NCBI GenBank assembly: GCA_964036045.1
Contig: OZ038378.1
Location: 44,294,639-44,358,638, forward strand
DNA from: Eutreptiella sp. 'Long Island Sound 2002'
Taxonomy: Eukaryota > Euglenozoa > Euglenophyceae > Eutreptiales > Eutreptiaceae
Length of the DNA: 64,000 nucleotides
Reading direction: 5' to 3'
Shown: positions 10,751 through 18,816 of the stretch, one piece after another
Position numbering within the stretch: position 1 is the first letter of the stretch
Layout: each line of letters starts with the position of its first letter
The notes under the pieces: generated by a model
Database searches by the model: none
Seen by the model: the letters and a program-made list of their open reading frames with translations, nothing else
Told to the model about the DNA's origin: nothing
Program-made: the position numbers and the translations under genes

Positions 10751-12792
10751 CGTTCCACCACTGCCACATTGCTGGCGTCGGTCACCAGGATAATCTTCCC
10801 TTGTGCCCTAGGCACGCCCAAGCACTTAGCGTTGGCTACCTTGTCTTTGAGCTCGTCAAACGCTTGTTGCTCTTGTGGGCCCCAGCGCCAAGTAGTACTC
10901 TTCTTGATCAAGTCCGTCAGAACGGCGCTGGTGTAGGTGAAGTTTTTGATGTGGCGGCGATAGAAGTTGCACGCCCCAATGAAACTGCGTACATCATGAA
11001 GTCCTTTCTTGGGGTCTTCGTGTCGTACCTTGGCATCCATCGGGGGTTTGGCCTTAGAGGCCGCTGGGGTCCACCGACCATAGCCAACGTCAAACCCCAG
11101 GTACTGCATGGTCTCCTGCATGAACTCACACTTCTCCAGCTTGAGTTGTGTGTGGTTCTCCTGGCAGACCGCAAAAAACTCACCCAAGAGGATTAGGTGA
11201 TCCTCCTGGGTATTGGTCCCGAGGCATACATCGTCGATGTGAGCCTCCATCTGGGCCCCACGGGATATAAGCTCCTGCACCTTAGGTCTCCTTCGTAGGA
11301 TGGACAAGATCTTGTTCATCAGCTCTTGGAATAGAGCGGGTGCGTTAGCCACGCCAAACGGCATGACCTTCCACTTGAACACCCTCCCCTGAGGGGTGAT
11401 GAAGGCCAGTAGTTCCTGTGCGTTGAGCGTGAGGTCCACTTGCCAGAATCCGCTTCTCTTGTCCATCTTGGTCTTGTAGCGGCAGGAGGCTAACTTCTCC
11501 AGGGTAGACTCCATAATGGGAATGGACCCTGAGTGGTTCAGCTTCTTCTTGTTCAGCTCTCCGTAGTCCACTACAAGCCGTTTGGCTGTAGACCCAGGTT
11601 TAGCCACCAGGAAACAGGGGCTGCAGTGTAGGGGGTAGTCCCCGTCCTTATACTCCAGGACTAGGCCAGCGTCGATACATTCTTGTATCTGTCGCTCGAT
11701 CTCTTCGGCCGGCTCTTTAGGAGCTGGATAGGGTCTCCTCCGGATCTTGTGACCCACGAACTCGGGTTTCAGCTTGAGGTCCATCTGTACCAGCTTGTCA
11801 CATGAGGCTGGAGGGGGTAGTTCTCCGAACACCTCCAGATAGGTCCTTATAAGCTTCTGTACCCGCGGGTCCAATACCTTGATCTTGTCCTCCATGTCCT
11901 CGTCAGAATGTAGGTTGCTTGCCCCCTGAGTAATAGACGTCGGGAGGTGGTCCTCCACCGACTCTTCGCCCGTGGTAGTATCCTTCAGCCCTTGGTAGGC
12001 ATATAGAAGGTCTTGTTCAACCATCTCCTGTGGACGATGGCAACATAGGCACGCTCGAGGGGGTTCACATACACATTCCTCCGAGAGGTCGTCCTCCTCT
12101 GGGGTCCTCACACGGGCGCCCCATACGCTCTTCATGAGCTTAAGATCTACCTCCCTTTGCCAGGTGGTGATCTTCTGTTCGAGGTCCTCCTTCAATTGGG
12201 ATAGGTCCCCCATACGTCCTTGCTTCAGTGGCCATGAGCTGCGGGTAGGGTTCGCGTAGCATAGCTTTTTCGCCACCAACTTCCTCTTGGAATCCACATA
12301 CTCCCTTAGCCTGGATCGAGGGTCCAGCTCCTCGTCCACAGGGTCTTCCACCCTCATGGAGAGTAGGGGTTTCAGTGGGGCGACGTACTCGGCATTCTCC
12401 ACTTCCTCCACACAGGTCTGCACGAAGAAGGCGCCGTGCTCAGTTTCGTCATCTGAGTGGATAGAGCTAGGTAGCTCAGATAGTCCACACTCAGAGACTC
12501 CATCAGGAACAGGTACATGACAGGGAGAGTTGGGGGCGTTGGTGTCAGTCACGACGTACTCATCCCCTCCGGGTGTAGTCTCAACAGCATCTTGAGGTTG
12601 TAGGCGATCCTTCAAGTCACCCAAGGCGAGTCCGTCGCTTTCTCGTTGTATAGCCTGGACCAGAGTCGGGTCCAGATCCTCCCAGGTAATGGAGGTAAGA
12701 CTTCCGTCCACCACGCTGAGCATACTCCCCCATCCGGGCTTCCCAATAGGCGTCTTGCGTCCTAGAGGCACGTAGATGGCCTCATCAGGCAA
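10729..12792 (-). CDS. pol: Ty3-1 Pol middle part: linker and reverse transcriptase
   Basis: About the first 300 residues are an acidic linker with a Cys-rich patch (CVCEPPRACLCC). RT follows: the RxPYPAP start, RLVVDYGELN, KMDKRSGFWQVDL (catalytic Asp about residue 442), FGVANAPALFQ, and HIDDVCLG (the paired catalytic Asp about 519; most Ty3 elements have YLDD here). The connection domain (FIGACNFYRRHIKNF) leads to TDASN at the start of RNase H, where a frameshift ends the ORF. It shares a reading frame with the methyltransferase-like segment, protease and gag upstream, from which it is separated only by stop codons, so the first Met is not a natural start. Confidence 0.93.
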   Translation of the reverse strand: MPDEAIYVPLGRKTPIGKPGWGSMLSVVDGSLTSITWEDLDPTLVQAIQRESDGLALGDLKDRLQPQDAVETTPGGDEYVVTDTNAPNSPCHVPVPDGVSECGLSELPSSIHSDDETEHGAFFVQTCVEEVENAEYVAPLKPLLSMRVEDPVDEELDPRSRLREYVDSKRKLVAKKLCYANPTRSSWPLKQGRMGDLSQLKEDLEQKITTWQREVDLKLMKSVWGARVRTPEEDDLSEECVCEPPRACLCCHRPQEMVEQDLLYAYQGLKDTTTGEESVEDHLPTSITQGASNLHSDEDMEDKIKVLDPRVQKLIRTYLEVFGELPPPASCDKLVQMDLKLKPEFVGHKIRRRPYPAPKEPAEEIERQIQECIDAGLVLEYKDGDYPLHCSPCFLVAKPGSTAKRLVVDYGELNKKKLNHSGSIPIMESTLEKLASCRYKTKMDKRSGFWQVDLTLNAQELLAFITPQGRVFKWKVMPFGVANAPALFQELMNKILSILRRRPKVQELISRGAQMEAHIDDVCLGTNTQEDHLILLGEFFAVCQENHTQLKLEKCEFMQETMQYLGFDVGYGRWTPAASKAKPPMDAKVRHEDPKKGLHDVRSFIGACNFYRRHIKNFTYTSAVLTDLIKKSTTWRWGPQEQQAFDELKDKVANAKCLGVPRAQGKIILVTDASNVAVVERCSNGKH

Positions 12793-12858
12793 ACGAACAG
12801 AGCTGATAGTCAGCCTGTCCAGGAGGTTTCGCCAGTACTCCTTGCCCCCATGGGCTCC

Positions 12859-13341
12859 TCAATCGGGGGAACACAGGACCATACGGGAACGTTCCAAGGC
12901 AACCTTGGTCAGCACCTTCCCCAGTTCACTGAACCTGGGGTTCCCGTAGGCCATCCAGAAAGAGGGCCAGTAAAATTTGTAGCTGCAGTTCTTCCCCTTG
13001 CTGCAGTAAAGGTCCAGTACATGCTGCTTGTCGCTGGCGAACAACTCCACACTCAGGTCTTCTCGAGAGTAACCCAACTCCTTCAGACCTTGGTCTAGGA
13101 CTTCCCCCAATAGTTGATAGTCCTCAGTTTTGGAGGCTGCCATCATGTTCGAGGGCTCCTCCTTCGATAGCCTCAGGTAACTCGAGGTATGTTCCGACTG
13201 CTCCAGTGGCACAGACTCTCTGCCACTGCCGTGGTCCACGTAGAGGAGGTAGGGCGCTTGCAGCGTCAGGGATTGTATCTGGGAGTGCTGTACGAAGAAG
13301 TCAGTCCCCAGTACAAAGTCAAAGGCCTCAGTGTCCATCAC
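12859..13341 (-). CDS. pol: Ty3-1 Pol segment: end of protease region and methyltransferase-like domain
   Basis: The N-terminal part completes the protease-like fold (DTEAFDFVLGTDFF, the aspartic-protease C-terminal signature region). The C-terminal half (VELFAS...LYCS...AYGNPRFSELGKVLTKVALERSRMVLCSPD) resembles the Dam-like methyltransferase segment known downstream of RNase H in DIRS-type elements (DLFAS...NPPF...K...A.ILI.P.W). Here it lies between protease and RT. The NPPF-like catalytic motif reads NPRF, so activity is doubtful. The frame is stopped at both ends by single in-frame codons: TAG at 13,342-13,344 and TGA at 12,859-12,861. The TGA falls where Ty3-2 has Trp (CTPDWG). The domain name is from memory of family motifs, not from a search. 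Confidence 0.7.
   Translation of the reverse strand: MMDTEAFDFVLGTDFFVQHSQIQSLTLQAPYLLYVDHGSGRESVPLEQSEHTSSYLRLSKEEPSNMMAASKTEDYQLLGEVLDQGLKELGYSREDLSVELFASDKQHVLDLYCSKGKNCSYKFYWPSFWMAYGNPRFSELGKVLTKVALERSRMVLCSPD
12983..13150 (-). repeat. 168-bp internal duplication, pol copy
   Basis: This stretch of the methyltransferase-like domain (MMAASKTEDYQLL...LYCSKGKNC) is repeated, apparently exactly, at 15,954-16,121 just upstream of gag in the same orientation. Confidence 0.9.
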
Positions 13342-13566
13342 CTAGAACCGATGGGCGATAGTCCGGGAGCCCATAGGTACCTCCACTTCACAGTCCCCGC
13401 AGCTGTGCAGCACATGTCCATCCCCCATGCGTATAGCAGTGGTGGTCATGGTGTTCTTCAGGCTCCCACAAGGTAAAATTTTCTTGGCCACTATAGATAT
13501 GGTGGCGCCAGTGTCCAATACCCCCAGGTATTCGCGTCCCCCTAGTCGGATACGTACCCAAAACAC
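13342..13566 (-). CDS. pol: Ty3-1 aspartic protease, active-site part
   Basis: LGVLDTGATISIVAKKIL carries the retroviral-type active site DTGA followed by the expected hydrophobic strand. Upstream the frame continues through the gag stop (TGA at 13,597-13,599), downstream it is cut by a TAG at 13,342-13,344. It processes Gag and Pol in related elements. The gag-protease junction stop could be a readthrough site; the second stop splits the protease itself and looks like damage. Confidence 0.85.
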   Translation of the reverse strand: MFWVRIRLGGREYLGVLDTGATISIVAKKILPCGSLKNTMTTTAIRMGDGHVLHSCGDCEVEVPMGSRTIAHRF

Positions 13567-13596
13567 CAGGTCTTGGGTGCCACCAGAGCTTCCCCG

Positions 13597-15594
13597 TCAG
13601 AACTCCGCGGGACAGGTTACCTCGAACCCCTTGTTCCGCAATTTGCGGGCCATCCTCATGAAACGGCTCCTCTTCTTAGCGTTGCCGTCATCACCACCTT
13701 CATGCTCACGCTTGGCTCCTTGTTCTTGCTCGGCATGCGTTTGTGAGCGTGTGGTAGGACCAGACTGCCCTCCAGAGGGCTCGGAGTTCCCCCCTGGATT
13801 AGGGTTGGGGTTGCCTCCGTTCTTGTCCTTGTTCTTGTTGTCGGGCTGGCGGTTAGCGCCTCCTCCGCGTCCACCTTGACCCTTGTCTTGCCCTTGACCA
13901 CGTCCTTTCGACTTGCCCTTGCCGGAGCCGTTGCCTTTGCCTTTGCCTCCACCTTTGCCTGAGCCTTGGCCAGGATCTTCACCCTTAAGCTTCGCCGATA
14001 GGCGTTGCTTATGGTAGCACTCATCCTCGTAGTGCTTCCGCTTCCCGCCGAGTGCACACGTGATGGTGCACCTGTAATGATCCGGCAGCTTCGCTTTGGC
14101 GCCGGTGTTCTTCTCCTGCTGCTTCCCCTGGACTACGAAGCAGTCTCGCTGCTCGCAGTCAGGGGCGTGCTGCAGGTGGCCCTGCTCGTCCCTGGCATCA
14201 CACCAGAATAGCTCCTCCACGTTCTCCATGATACGGGCGTGGGCGTGTTTGGGGGTAGTCCCCTGCCCAGGTCCGGACCCTTGGTAACCTTTGCCATGGC
14301 CTCCAGAACCTCCACCACCAGGACGGTAGTTGTTCAAGTGCTGGTCGCTCTCCTTCTCCTGCGCCAGCTCCAGGAGTAGCACGCATAGATCCTCGTAGCG
14401 GAGGGATCTAGCCTTGCGCTCCGCCGTCAAACGGCACTCGTCCCATAGCTCTCGAGGGAGCTTGGCCACCAACCAGAACAGCAGGTCGTCGCTGCTGTAG
14501 GAACCGGGCGTCAGTCGTCCAGCCCAGTGATCCAGGTCAGCCAACAGCTCAGAGACCCTGCCAGGTTTGGGGTTGTTGGGCAGCACCGGCAGGTTCTGGA
14601 TCTCGGCCCTGATGGAGAGGTTGGTTTCGTAGGTCGGGTACTGTCTCTCCAGGGCAACCAACACATCGGCAAAGGTGGCGGAGTTAGTCACGATCTGCCT
14701 GACCTGCTTCTCCAGGTACTTGGTCTTGCAGCACTGCAGGAGCAGATCGCACTTGACTCGCCCACTAGTGTGGGTTTGGCCAGTCAATCGGAGAAACCGG
14801 CCAAAATTCTCAGCGAACTCGCTGGGGTCCTTGCCTGTGAACTCAGGCAGGTTCACCACGATCTTGGAGGTGGCAATAGCCTTCGCCTCCTGAGACCTGC
14901 GTCCCTCAGGGCGTCGGGTCTTCTTCTTCTTCTTCTTCTTCTTCTTCCCCTTTGGGTCCTCGGGGTCCTCCGGGTCATCGTCCTCCGAGGGCGAAGTAGA
15001 AGTCATCGACGGCGGCTCATCATCGGAGGGGTCTCCGCCTAGATCACTAGAGCCATAAGGCTCCACGTCCACCATTGCCCTTAAGGCTGTCAGCCCCAGC
15101 CGGTCCAGCTCGGCCCTCGTAGAGTTCGTCACGTGGCTGTAGGGCGGCTGGGGGGTTCTCGGTACGAAAGGACTTCTCGGTATAGCTGCAGGAGTCGGCA
15201 TCGGTCGGCTGCTCAGGCTCCCCAGGGTGTTTGTCAACCCTGCCGCCAGGTGGTTGGCCTGTACACGGTGGGGTGACATTCCCACCGTGGTAGGTGACGC
15301 TTGGGGCGGTATCATCAGGGGCTCCAGTTTCTCTCGGATCTCTTGAGTGAGGTCGCCCACGATTTTTGAAGTGGCTCCGCGGAGCACCTCGTTGATCTCC
15401 GACCGCGTCAGGGACATGTTGGAGGATCTCTCCGATCCTCTACTTCTGCCACCAAGAGGCTCAGGTCCTCTCCTCAACCCAGTCAAGGTTGCATACCCAG
15501 GTGCATACTCAGGAACATCCACATAGGTTTCAGCAGCGGGTAGTGGATGGGGATATTCAGCCGCATACCATCGCGGCGCAGAGCTGGAAGCCAC
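13597..15594 (-). CDS. gag: Ty3-1 Gag polyprotein
   Basis: 665 residues. The N-terminal 200 are Pro/Ser-rich and followed by an acidic stretch and a Lys run. A capsid-like domain begins near IVVNLPEFTGKDPSEFAENFGRF and continues through LLLQCCKTKYL and YPTYETNLSIRAEI to LLLELAQEKESDQ; the same domain is recognisable in Ty3-2. A zinc-knuckle-like region (CALGGKRKHYEDEC) has the pattern C-x2-x-x4-H-x4-C, but the second Cys is Gly, so this copy of the CCHC knuckle is broken (Ty3-2 retains CGFC). The tail is Gly/Lys-rich with GKGKG repeats, likely RNA binding. The same frame is open upstream beyond a single TAG at 15,637-15,639, so the real start may lie upstream. Confidence 0.88.
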   Translation of the reverse strand: MASSSAPRWYAAEYPHPLPAAETYVDVPEYAPGYATLTGLRRGPEPLGGRSRGSERSSNMSLTRSEINEVLRGATSKIVGDLTQEIREKLEPLMIPPQASPTTVGMSPHRVQANHLAAGLTNTLGSLSSRPMPTPAAIPRSPFVPRTPQPPYSHVTNSTRAELDRLGLTALRAMVDVEPYGSSDLGGDPSDDEPPSMTSTSPSEDDDPEDPEDPKGKKKKKKKKKTRRPEGRRSQEAKAIATSKIVVNLPEFTGKDPSEFAENFGRFLRLTGQTHTSGRVKCDLLLQCCKTKYLEKQVRQIVTNSATFADVLVALERQYPTYETNLSIRAEIQNLPVLPNNPKPGRVSELLADLDHWAGRLTPGSYSSDDLLFWLVAKLPRELWDECRLTAERKARSLRYEDLCVLLLELAQEKESDQHLNNYRPGGGGSGGHGKGYQGSGPGQGTTPKHAHARIMENVEELFWCDARDEQGHLQHAPDCEQRDCFVVQGKQQEKNTGAKAKLPDHYRCTITCALGGKRKHYEDECYHKQRLSAKLKGEDPGQGSGKGGGKGKGNGSGKGKSKGRGQGQDKGQGGRGGGANRQPDNKNKDKNGGNPNPNPGGNSEPSGGQSGPTTRSQTHAEQEQGAKREHEGGDDGNAKKRSRFMRMARKLRNKGFEVTCPAEF

Positions 15595-15636
15595 AGGCTC
15601 ACTGGCAGTAGTTGCCTCAGGGAGCGCAGTGGCGGG

Positions 15637-16117
15637 CTAGGGAGGCATGCCAGTAAAGCCTGTGCCCTCTGCCATAGGCGGGTCGGTTGTGGGAGTGGAT
15701 GTTGCAGCGGCTGGGAGTGTGGTGGTTAAAGGAGAGGGTGATGCGTGGAGGGCAGAAGCGCTTGCTGCGCCTTCGAAGGTAGGGTCATTCGTCAGGTCTT
15801 GCCCTTGTTCCTCTGCTTCGTCTGCTTCTTCTCCAGCATCCTTGTCGCTCTCTCTCTTCCTCTTCACAGGCTGAGTGACCACCTCTTCGACTGTGAGGGC
15901 CCTCAAGGCCGTCTGGAATCCATCCAACGAGTCCTCAGCCACTTCCACTGGCCCTGCAGTTCTTCCCCTTGCTGCAGTAAAGGTCCAGTACATGCTGCTT
16001 GTCGCTGGCGAACAACTCCACACTCAGGTCTTCTCGAGAGTAACCCAACTCCTTCAGACCTTGGTCTAGGACTTCCCCCAATAGTTGATAGTCCTCAGTT
16101 TTGGAGGCTGCCATCAT
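15637..16117 (-). pseudogene. Ty3-1 leader ORF / gag N-terminal extension with pol-derived start
   Basis: The first 55 or so codons (from 16,117) are an exact copy of part of the pol methyltransferase-like domain. That frame ends within GRASGSG, but another frame (from 16,023) continues as an acidic, protein-like sequence (VEVAEDSLDGFQTALRALTVEEV, then KRKRESDKDAGEEADEAEE) to a TAG at 15,637-15,639 and is in frame with gag. So gag may originally have begun here, with the duplication having replaced its native 5' end. Function unknown. Confidence 0.5.
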
Positions 16118-16121
16118 GTTC
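15954..16121 (-). repeat. 168-bp internal duplication, leader copy
   Basis: Matches 12,983-13,150 in direct orientation. It starts at CTGCAGTTCTTCC on the plus strand in both copies and ends at CATCATGTTC. Confidence 0.9.
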
Positions 16122-16296
16122 CAGATCCAGGTTCACCTGGTGCTGGCCTTGCCGGTGCCTCGGGCGCTGGCGCTGTCTTCACGTCGGCGTCCTCCTTCCT
16201 TGTGTCCATCTTCGTTCGCCCTTCTGCTTATATGTGCCTGTACTCGGCGCACTGGATGTACGGCGCGGGGTTGCTGCCGGTGCGCAGAGACAGACT

Positions 16297-16310
16297 GCCT
16301 CTTGCTACCA
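16297..16310 (-). promoter_or_regulatory. Primer-binding site of Ty3-1
   Basis: The minus strand reads TGGTAGCAAGAGGC at the inner edge of the 5' LTR. It is complementary to the 3' end of an initiator tRNA-Met ending in CCTCTGCTACCA, apart from one inserted A. Ty3-2 has the uninterrupted form TGGTAGCAGAGG. Confidence 0.8.
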
Positions 16311-17095
16311 GAAAAGTTTATAGTGGTTTCAACACTGTGTTTTTGTCTCTCCTGCTGCTTGCTGCTGGTGTAGGGTTTCCTGCTGCTTGTTTTTGGAGAG
16401 GAAAACGTTTTGTTTGCTGAAATACAGTAAATCCAGGATAGCCCAAGCCAGAGGTGTGCAGGGAGAAGAGAATCAGGATCAAAGCATGAAGGGCTGCAGT
16501 GTAAACAGTGAAAGATGAAAGGATATTCACAGAAACTGCAACTCAGGTCAAATCGGATTGCATATTCACAAAGATAGCTGATCTGTTTTGGAAAAGAGTT
16601 GGAGAACTGCCCCATGGTCACTCTATCTCCATAGTGCCATCTCAGGAGATGTGCACTCTTTGTTTTGGGTCCCACATGTGCTGAGGTGGCAGGGCATGTG
16701 GCGATGAGGTCACTGCCATGTCACATGGGATCTTCCTACTTAGCTAGGCTGACCGGGAATTGAACCCAGGACCTCTCAAAAAGAGGTGCCCAGCCCCCTA
16801 GGGTGCATACCACTAGGACAGCTAAGAATTCATGGAAAAACATAGATAAATTCATAGGCTCTGCCCTGGATATGTCAGTACTCAGTCAACTCAGGAAAAG
16901 ATGATTTGCCTCTCATTGAAAGGGGATTAAGGGGTCCACTCCATATCCTGATTGGGTGTTTGGTTCCATAGGTCAAAATGTGTTATCACCACTTTTGGTG
17001 GGGCCAATACTAAGATAGAAATGCCTGGATGCTCAGTGCATCCCTAATACAACTAGAGTATGCCTCAAAGCATTGGAAAAGCACTTTTTCTTACT
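16310..17095 (-). repeat. 5' LTR of Ty3-1
   Basis: 786 bp, matching 5,621-6,406. It should contain the promoter for the minus-strand transcript. The tRNA-like sequence at 16,747-16,823 differs from its partner in the other LTR by a few bases and has the better B box (GGTTCAATTCC). Confidence 0.92.
16747..16823 (-). other. tRNA-like sequence inside the 5' LTR
   Basis: Same structure as 6,058-6,134: A-box-like TAGTGGTATGC, hairpin ACCTC/GAGGT, B box GGTTCAATTCC, and partly paired ends. It lies upstream of the gag leader and in the element's sense direction, so in principle it could recruit RNA polymerase III. Confidence 0.6.
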
Positions 17096-17100
17096 TTGAT
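17096..17100. repeat. Target-site duplication of Ty3-1, right copy
   Basis: TTGAT directly outside the 5' LTR, identical to 5,616-5,620. Confidence 0.9.
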
Positions 17101-17510
17101 TGTATTGGTTAATGCTAGGGGAAACTTTGCGGTCCTTGGCCTCCCTTCCCTGCATACTGCATGATGGATTAAAGGGCTGTAGGCCACACGCTGTGTACGC
17201 GGTAAAACCCTTGTTTAAGTCACCCAGGGCTTCGCCCTACGTTCTATAAGAGACAGGCGGAGGCCTTAGGGCTTGCTTGCTTGATAGGGCAGTTTCAAAA
17301 CAGTGTATTGTTTTCCTGTCGAAGACCCGTATAATACGGTGAGGCAGGTTAGGTTCATCCGTCCAGAACTGTCCTTCAGTTGCCTATGCTCTCAGGTGGG
17401 AATAGGAGGGTGAAGTGGTGCAGCAGCAGTTCCCCTCCGCAACTTCCCATTTTTCGCCCAAGCTAAAAAGGGCGCTGATGACACAATCAGAAGGGGTCAA
17501 TGTTCAAGTA
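17101..17510. repeat. Fragment related to Ty3 3' noncoding region
   Basis: From about 17,168 to 17,485 the sequence follows 7,635-7,965 of Ty3-1 with moderate identity: shared GCTTGCTTGCTTGA, CCGTATAATACGG, TTGCCT..CAGGTGGG and GGTGCAGCAG landmarks. It is noncoding and suggests that Ty3-1 inserted into an older related element. Confidence 0.65.
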
Positions 17511-17516
17511 CAACCC

Positions 17517-17727
17517 ACCAACCAAGTTCCACAAATGAGTAACCATAGGGTATGCGGGGTTTGCCAGTCAACTCAACTCATCACCAGTCCTCCTCGAAGG
17601 AAAATGGTCCAATGACTAAGACATTCGCCGTGAGTCACATCCCCATAGGGAGTGTTTGGAGACCAAGCCAAAGGCTCGTCTGGGAGCGGCAAAAGTCGAT
17701 TCCCTAAAGGAAGTACTTACAAGCCAG
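17517..17727. repeat. ~210-bp direct repeat, left copy
   Basis: Closely resembles 27,802-28,012 (shared CACCAACCAAGTTCCA, CGCCGTGAGTCACATCCCCA and CCCTAAAGGAAGTA). The two copies bracket about 10 kb that includes the palindrome island. They are either two fragments of the same retroelement noncoding region or remains of a large insertion. Confidence 0.8.
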
Positions 17728-18816
17728 TTCATCTTCTCCGAACTGGTGATGCGAAATTGTGTGAAGGTCAGTGGTAGTCAGCGCCGCAGAAGAATACTGC
17801 AAGCAGCCGTCGCGCATGAACCCCAAGTTGTGTTTCAAAGCGCAGCCAGGGGGAAAAATGACTCTGATGCTATGTCTGAAGTTCAAGTGCTGCTCAACAA
17901 TATTGATTTTGGCGTTATGGACACTCTCAATCATGGTGGAGACTCGCTTGGAGAAATTGACTTTGGCCTTGCGGACAACCTTGACCACAGTGGCACCCTT
18001 GATGAGGAGAGCCTTCGAGTTCCGCCTAAACGCCCAGTTGGTCTACTGGCGCCAAAGCCATTATCTGTCACCAAAGTGACCTGTCCGCCTCAAAATTTTG
18101 CTGAAGAGGTTTGTTCACTACTGCCGACGCTTCCACAAACTGCTGAGATTCCCTCCTTGTATGAATGCTCTGCTGAAAACAGTTACCTATCACTGCGCAA
18201 GCCGTCATCTGGTGCCGGAGCGCCTTGTTTGTCTCAAAATTTTGCTGCCGAAGTTCGTCCATTGTTGCCTAAGTTTCCACAGGCGGCCGAAGCGACGCAA
18301 TTGTCTGGAACTCTTGAAAATGAGCTGTGGGAGATCGGCACGTCTGCCTTGCCTGAAGAAGGACCTTGCCGAAAACTCCCAGAAAGACCCTGCTTTCAAC
18401 TGAAGGTAGGTCTCGTTTCGTCTGCAAAGCCCTTGGTTCCGGCCGATATGGATTACGAGCAGAAGTACAGAAGCGACACCACCATCCCAACCAGAAGGCC
18501 CCTCAGCATCGGTGAGCGCCCCGGCTTATACCAACCTTGCTGGCGACGAGCTATTCCCTGCGGGTGGCAATATGACAGTGCGGGGACTCCTGTGGGCCCC
18601 TTACACCCATTGTGTGCTTGGGTAAAAGCTGAATGTTACCTTCGAAGTTGCCGACAGCTCCTCTTGTCGAATTACGACCAGCGAAGGACCTATGGTCAAA
18701 TTCAGGAACTGCTGGAAGTAGAGGACAGCACGCGGCTGTTGATAATGCGAAACGGAAGTGAGGACAGAGCAGAACTGAAGCCTCCCAGCCAAAGGCTTGC
18801 TCACCACGAAGGTTGA
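17656..18816 (+). CDS. Unrecognised 386-codon ORF with internal repeats
   Basis: I do not recognise a domain. The protein has two imperfect repeats about 60 residues apart (QNFAEEVCSLLPTLPQTAE and QNFAAEVRPLLPKFPQAAE) and an earlier repeated motif (IDFGVMDTLNHGG / IDFGLADNLDHSG), which argues for real protein history and against chance. The first 25 or so codons overlap the direct repeat at 17,517-17,727 and may not be coding; the Met at 17,749 is an alternative start. No membrane segment or signal peptide is visible. It could be one exon of a larger gene; I see no partner exon with confidence. Confidence 0.45.
   Translation: METKPKARLGAAKVDSLKEVLTSQFIFSELVMRNCVKVSGSQRRRRILQAAVAHEPQVVFQSAARGKNDSDAMSEVQVLLNNIDFGVMDTLNHGGDSLGEIDFGLADNLDHSGTLDEESLRVPPKRPVGLLAPKPLSVTKVTCPPQNFAEEVCSLLPTLPQTAEIPSLYECSAENSYLSLRKPSSGAGAPCLSQNFAAEVRPLLPKFPQAAEATQLSGTLENELWEIGTSALPEEGPCRKLPERPCFQLKVGLVSSAKPLVPADMDYEQKYRSDTTIPTRRPLSIGERPGLYQPCWRRAIPCGWQYDSAGTPVGPLHPLCAWVKAECYLRSCRQLLLSNYDQRRTYGQIQELLEVEDSTRLLIMRNGSEDRAELKPPSQRLAHHEG

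Larger units (their letters stand above)
5621..17095 (-). mobile_element. Ty3-1: complete Ty3-type chromovirus LTR retrotransposon
   Basis: An 11,475-bp minus-strand element with two 786-bp LTRs that differ at only a small number of sites, a perfect 5-bp target duplication, an initiator-tRNA-Met-type primer site next to the 5' LTR and a polypurine tract next to the 3' LTR. Internal order is a leader ORF, gag, aspartic protease, methyltransferase-like segment, RT, RNase H, HHCC zinc finger, DDE integrase and C-terminal chromodomain, then about 2.3 kb of noncoding 3' sequence. Near-identical LTRs imply fairly recent insertion, but the coding frame has four in-frame stops and one frameshift, so the copy is probably defective unless stops are read through. 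The target appears to be older related retroelement sequence, since 17,101-17,500 resembles the 3' noncoding part of Ty3-1 itself. Confidence 0.95.
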
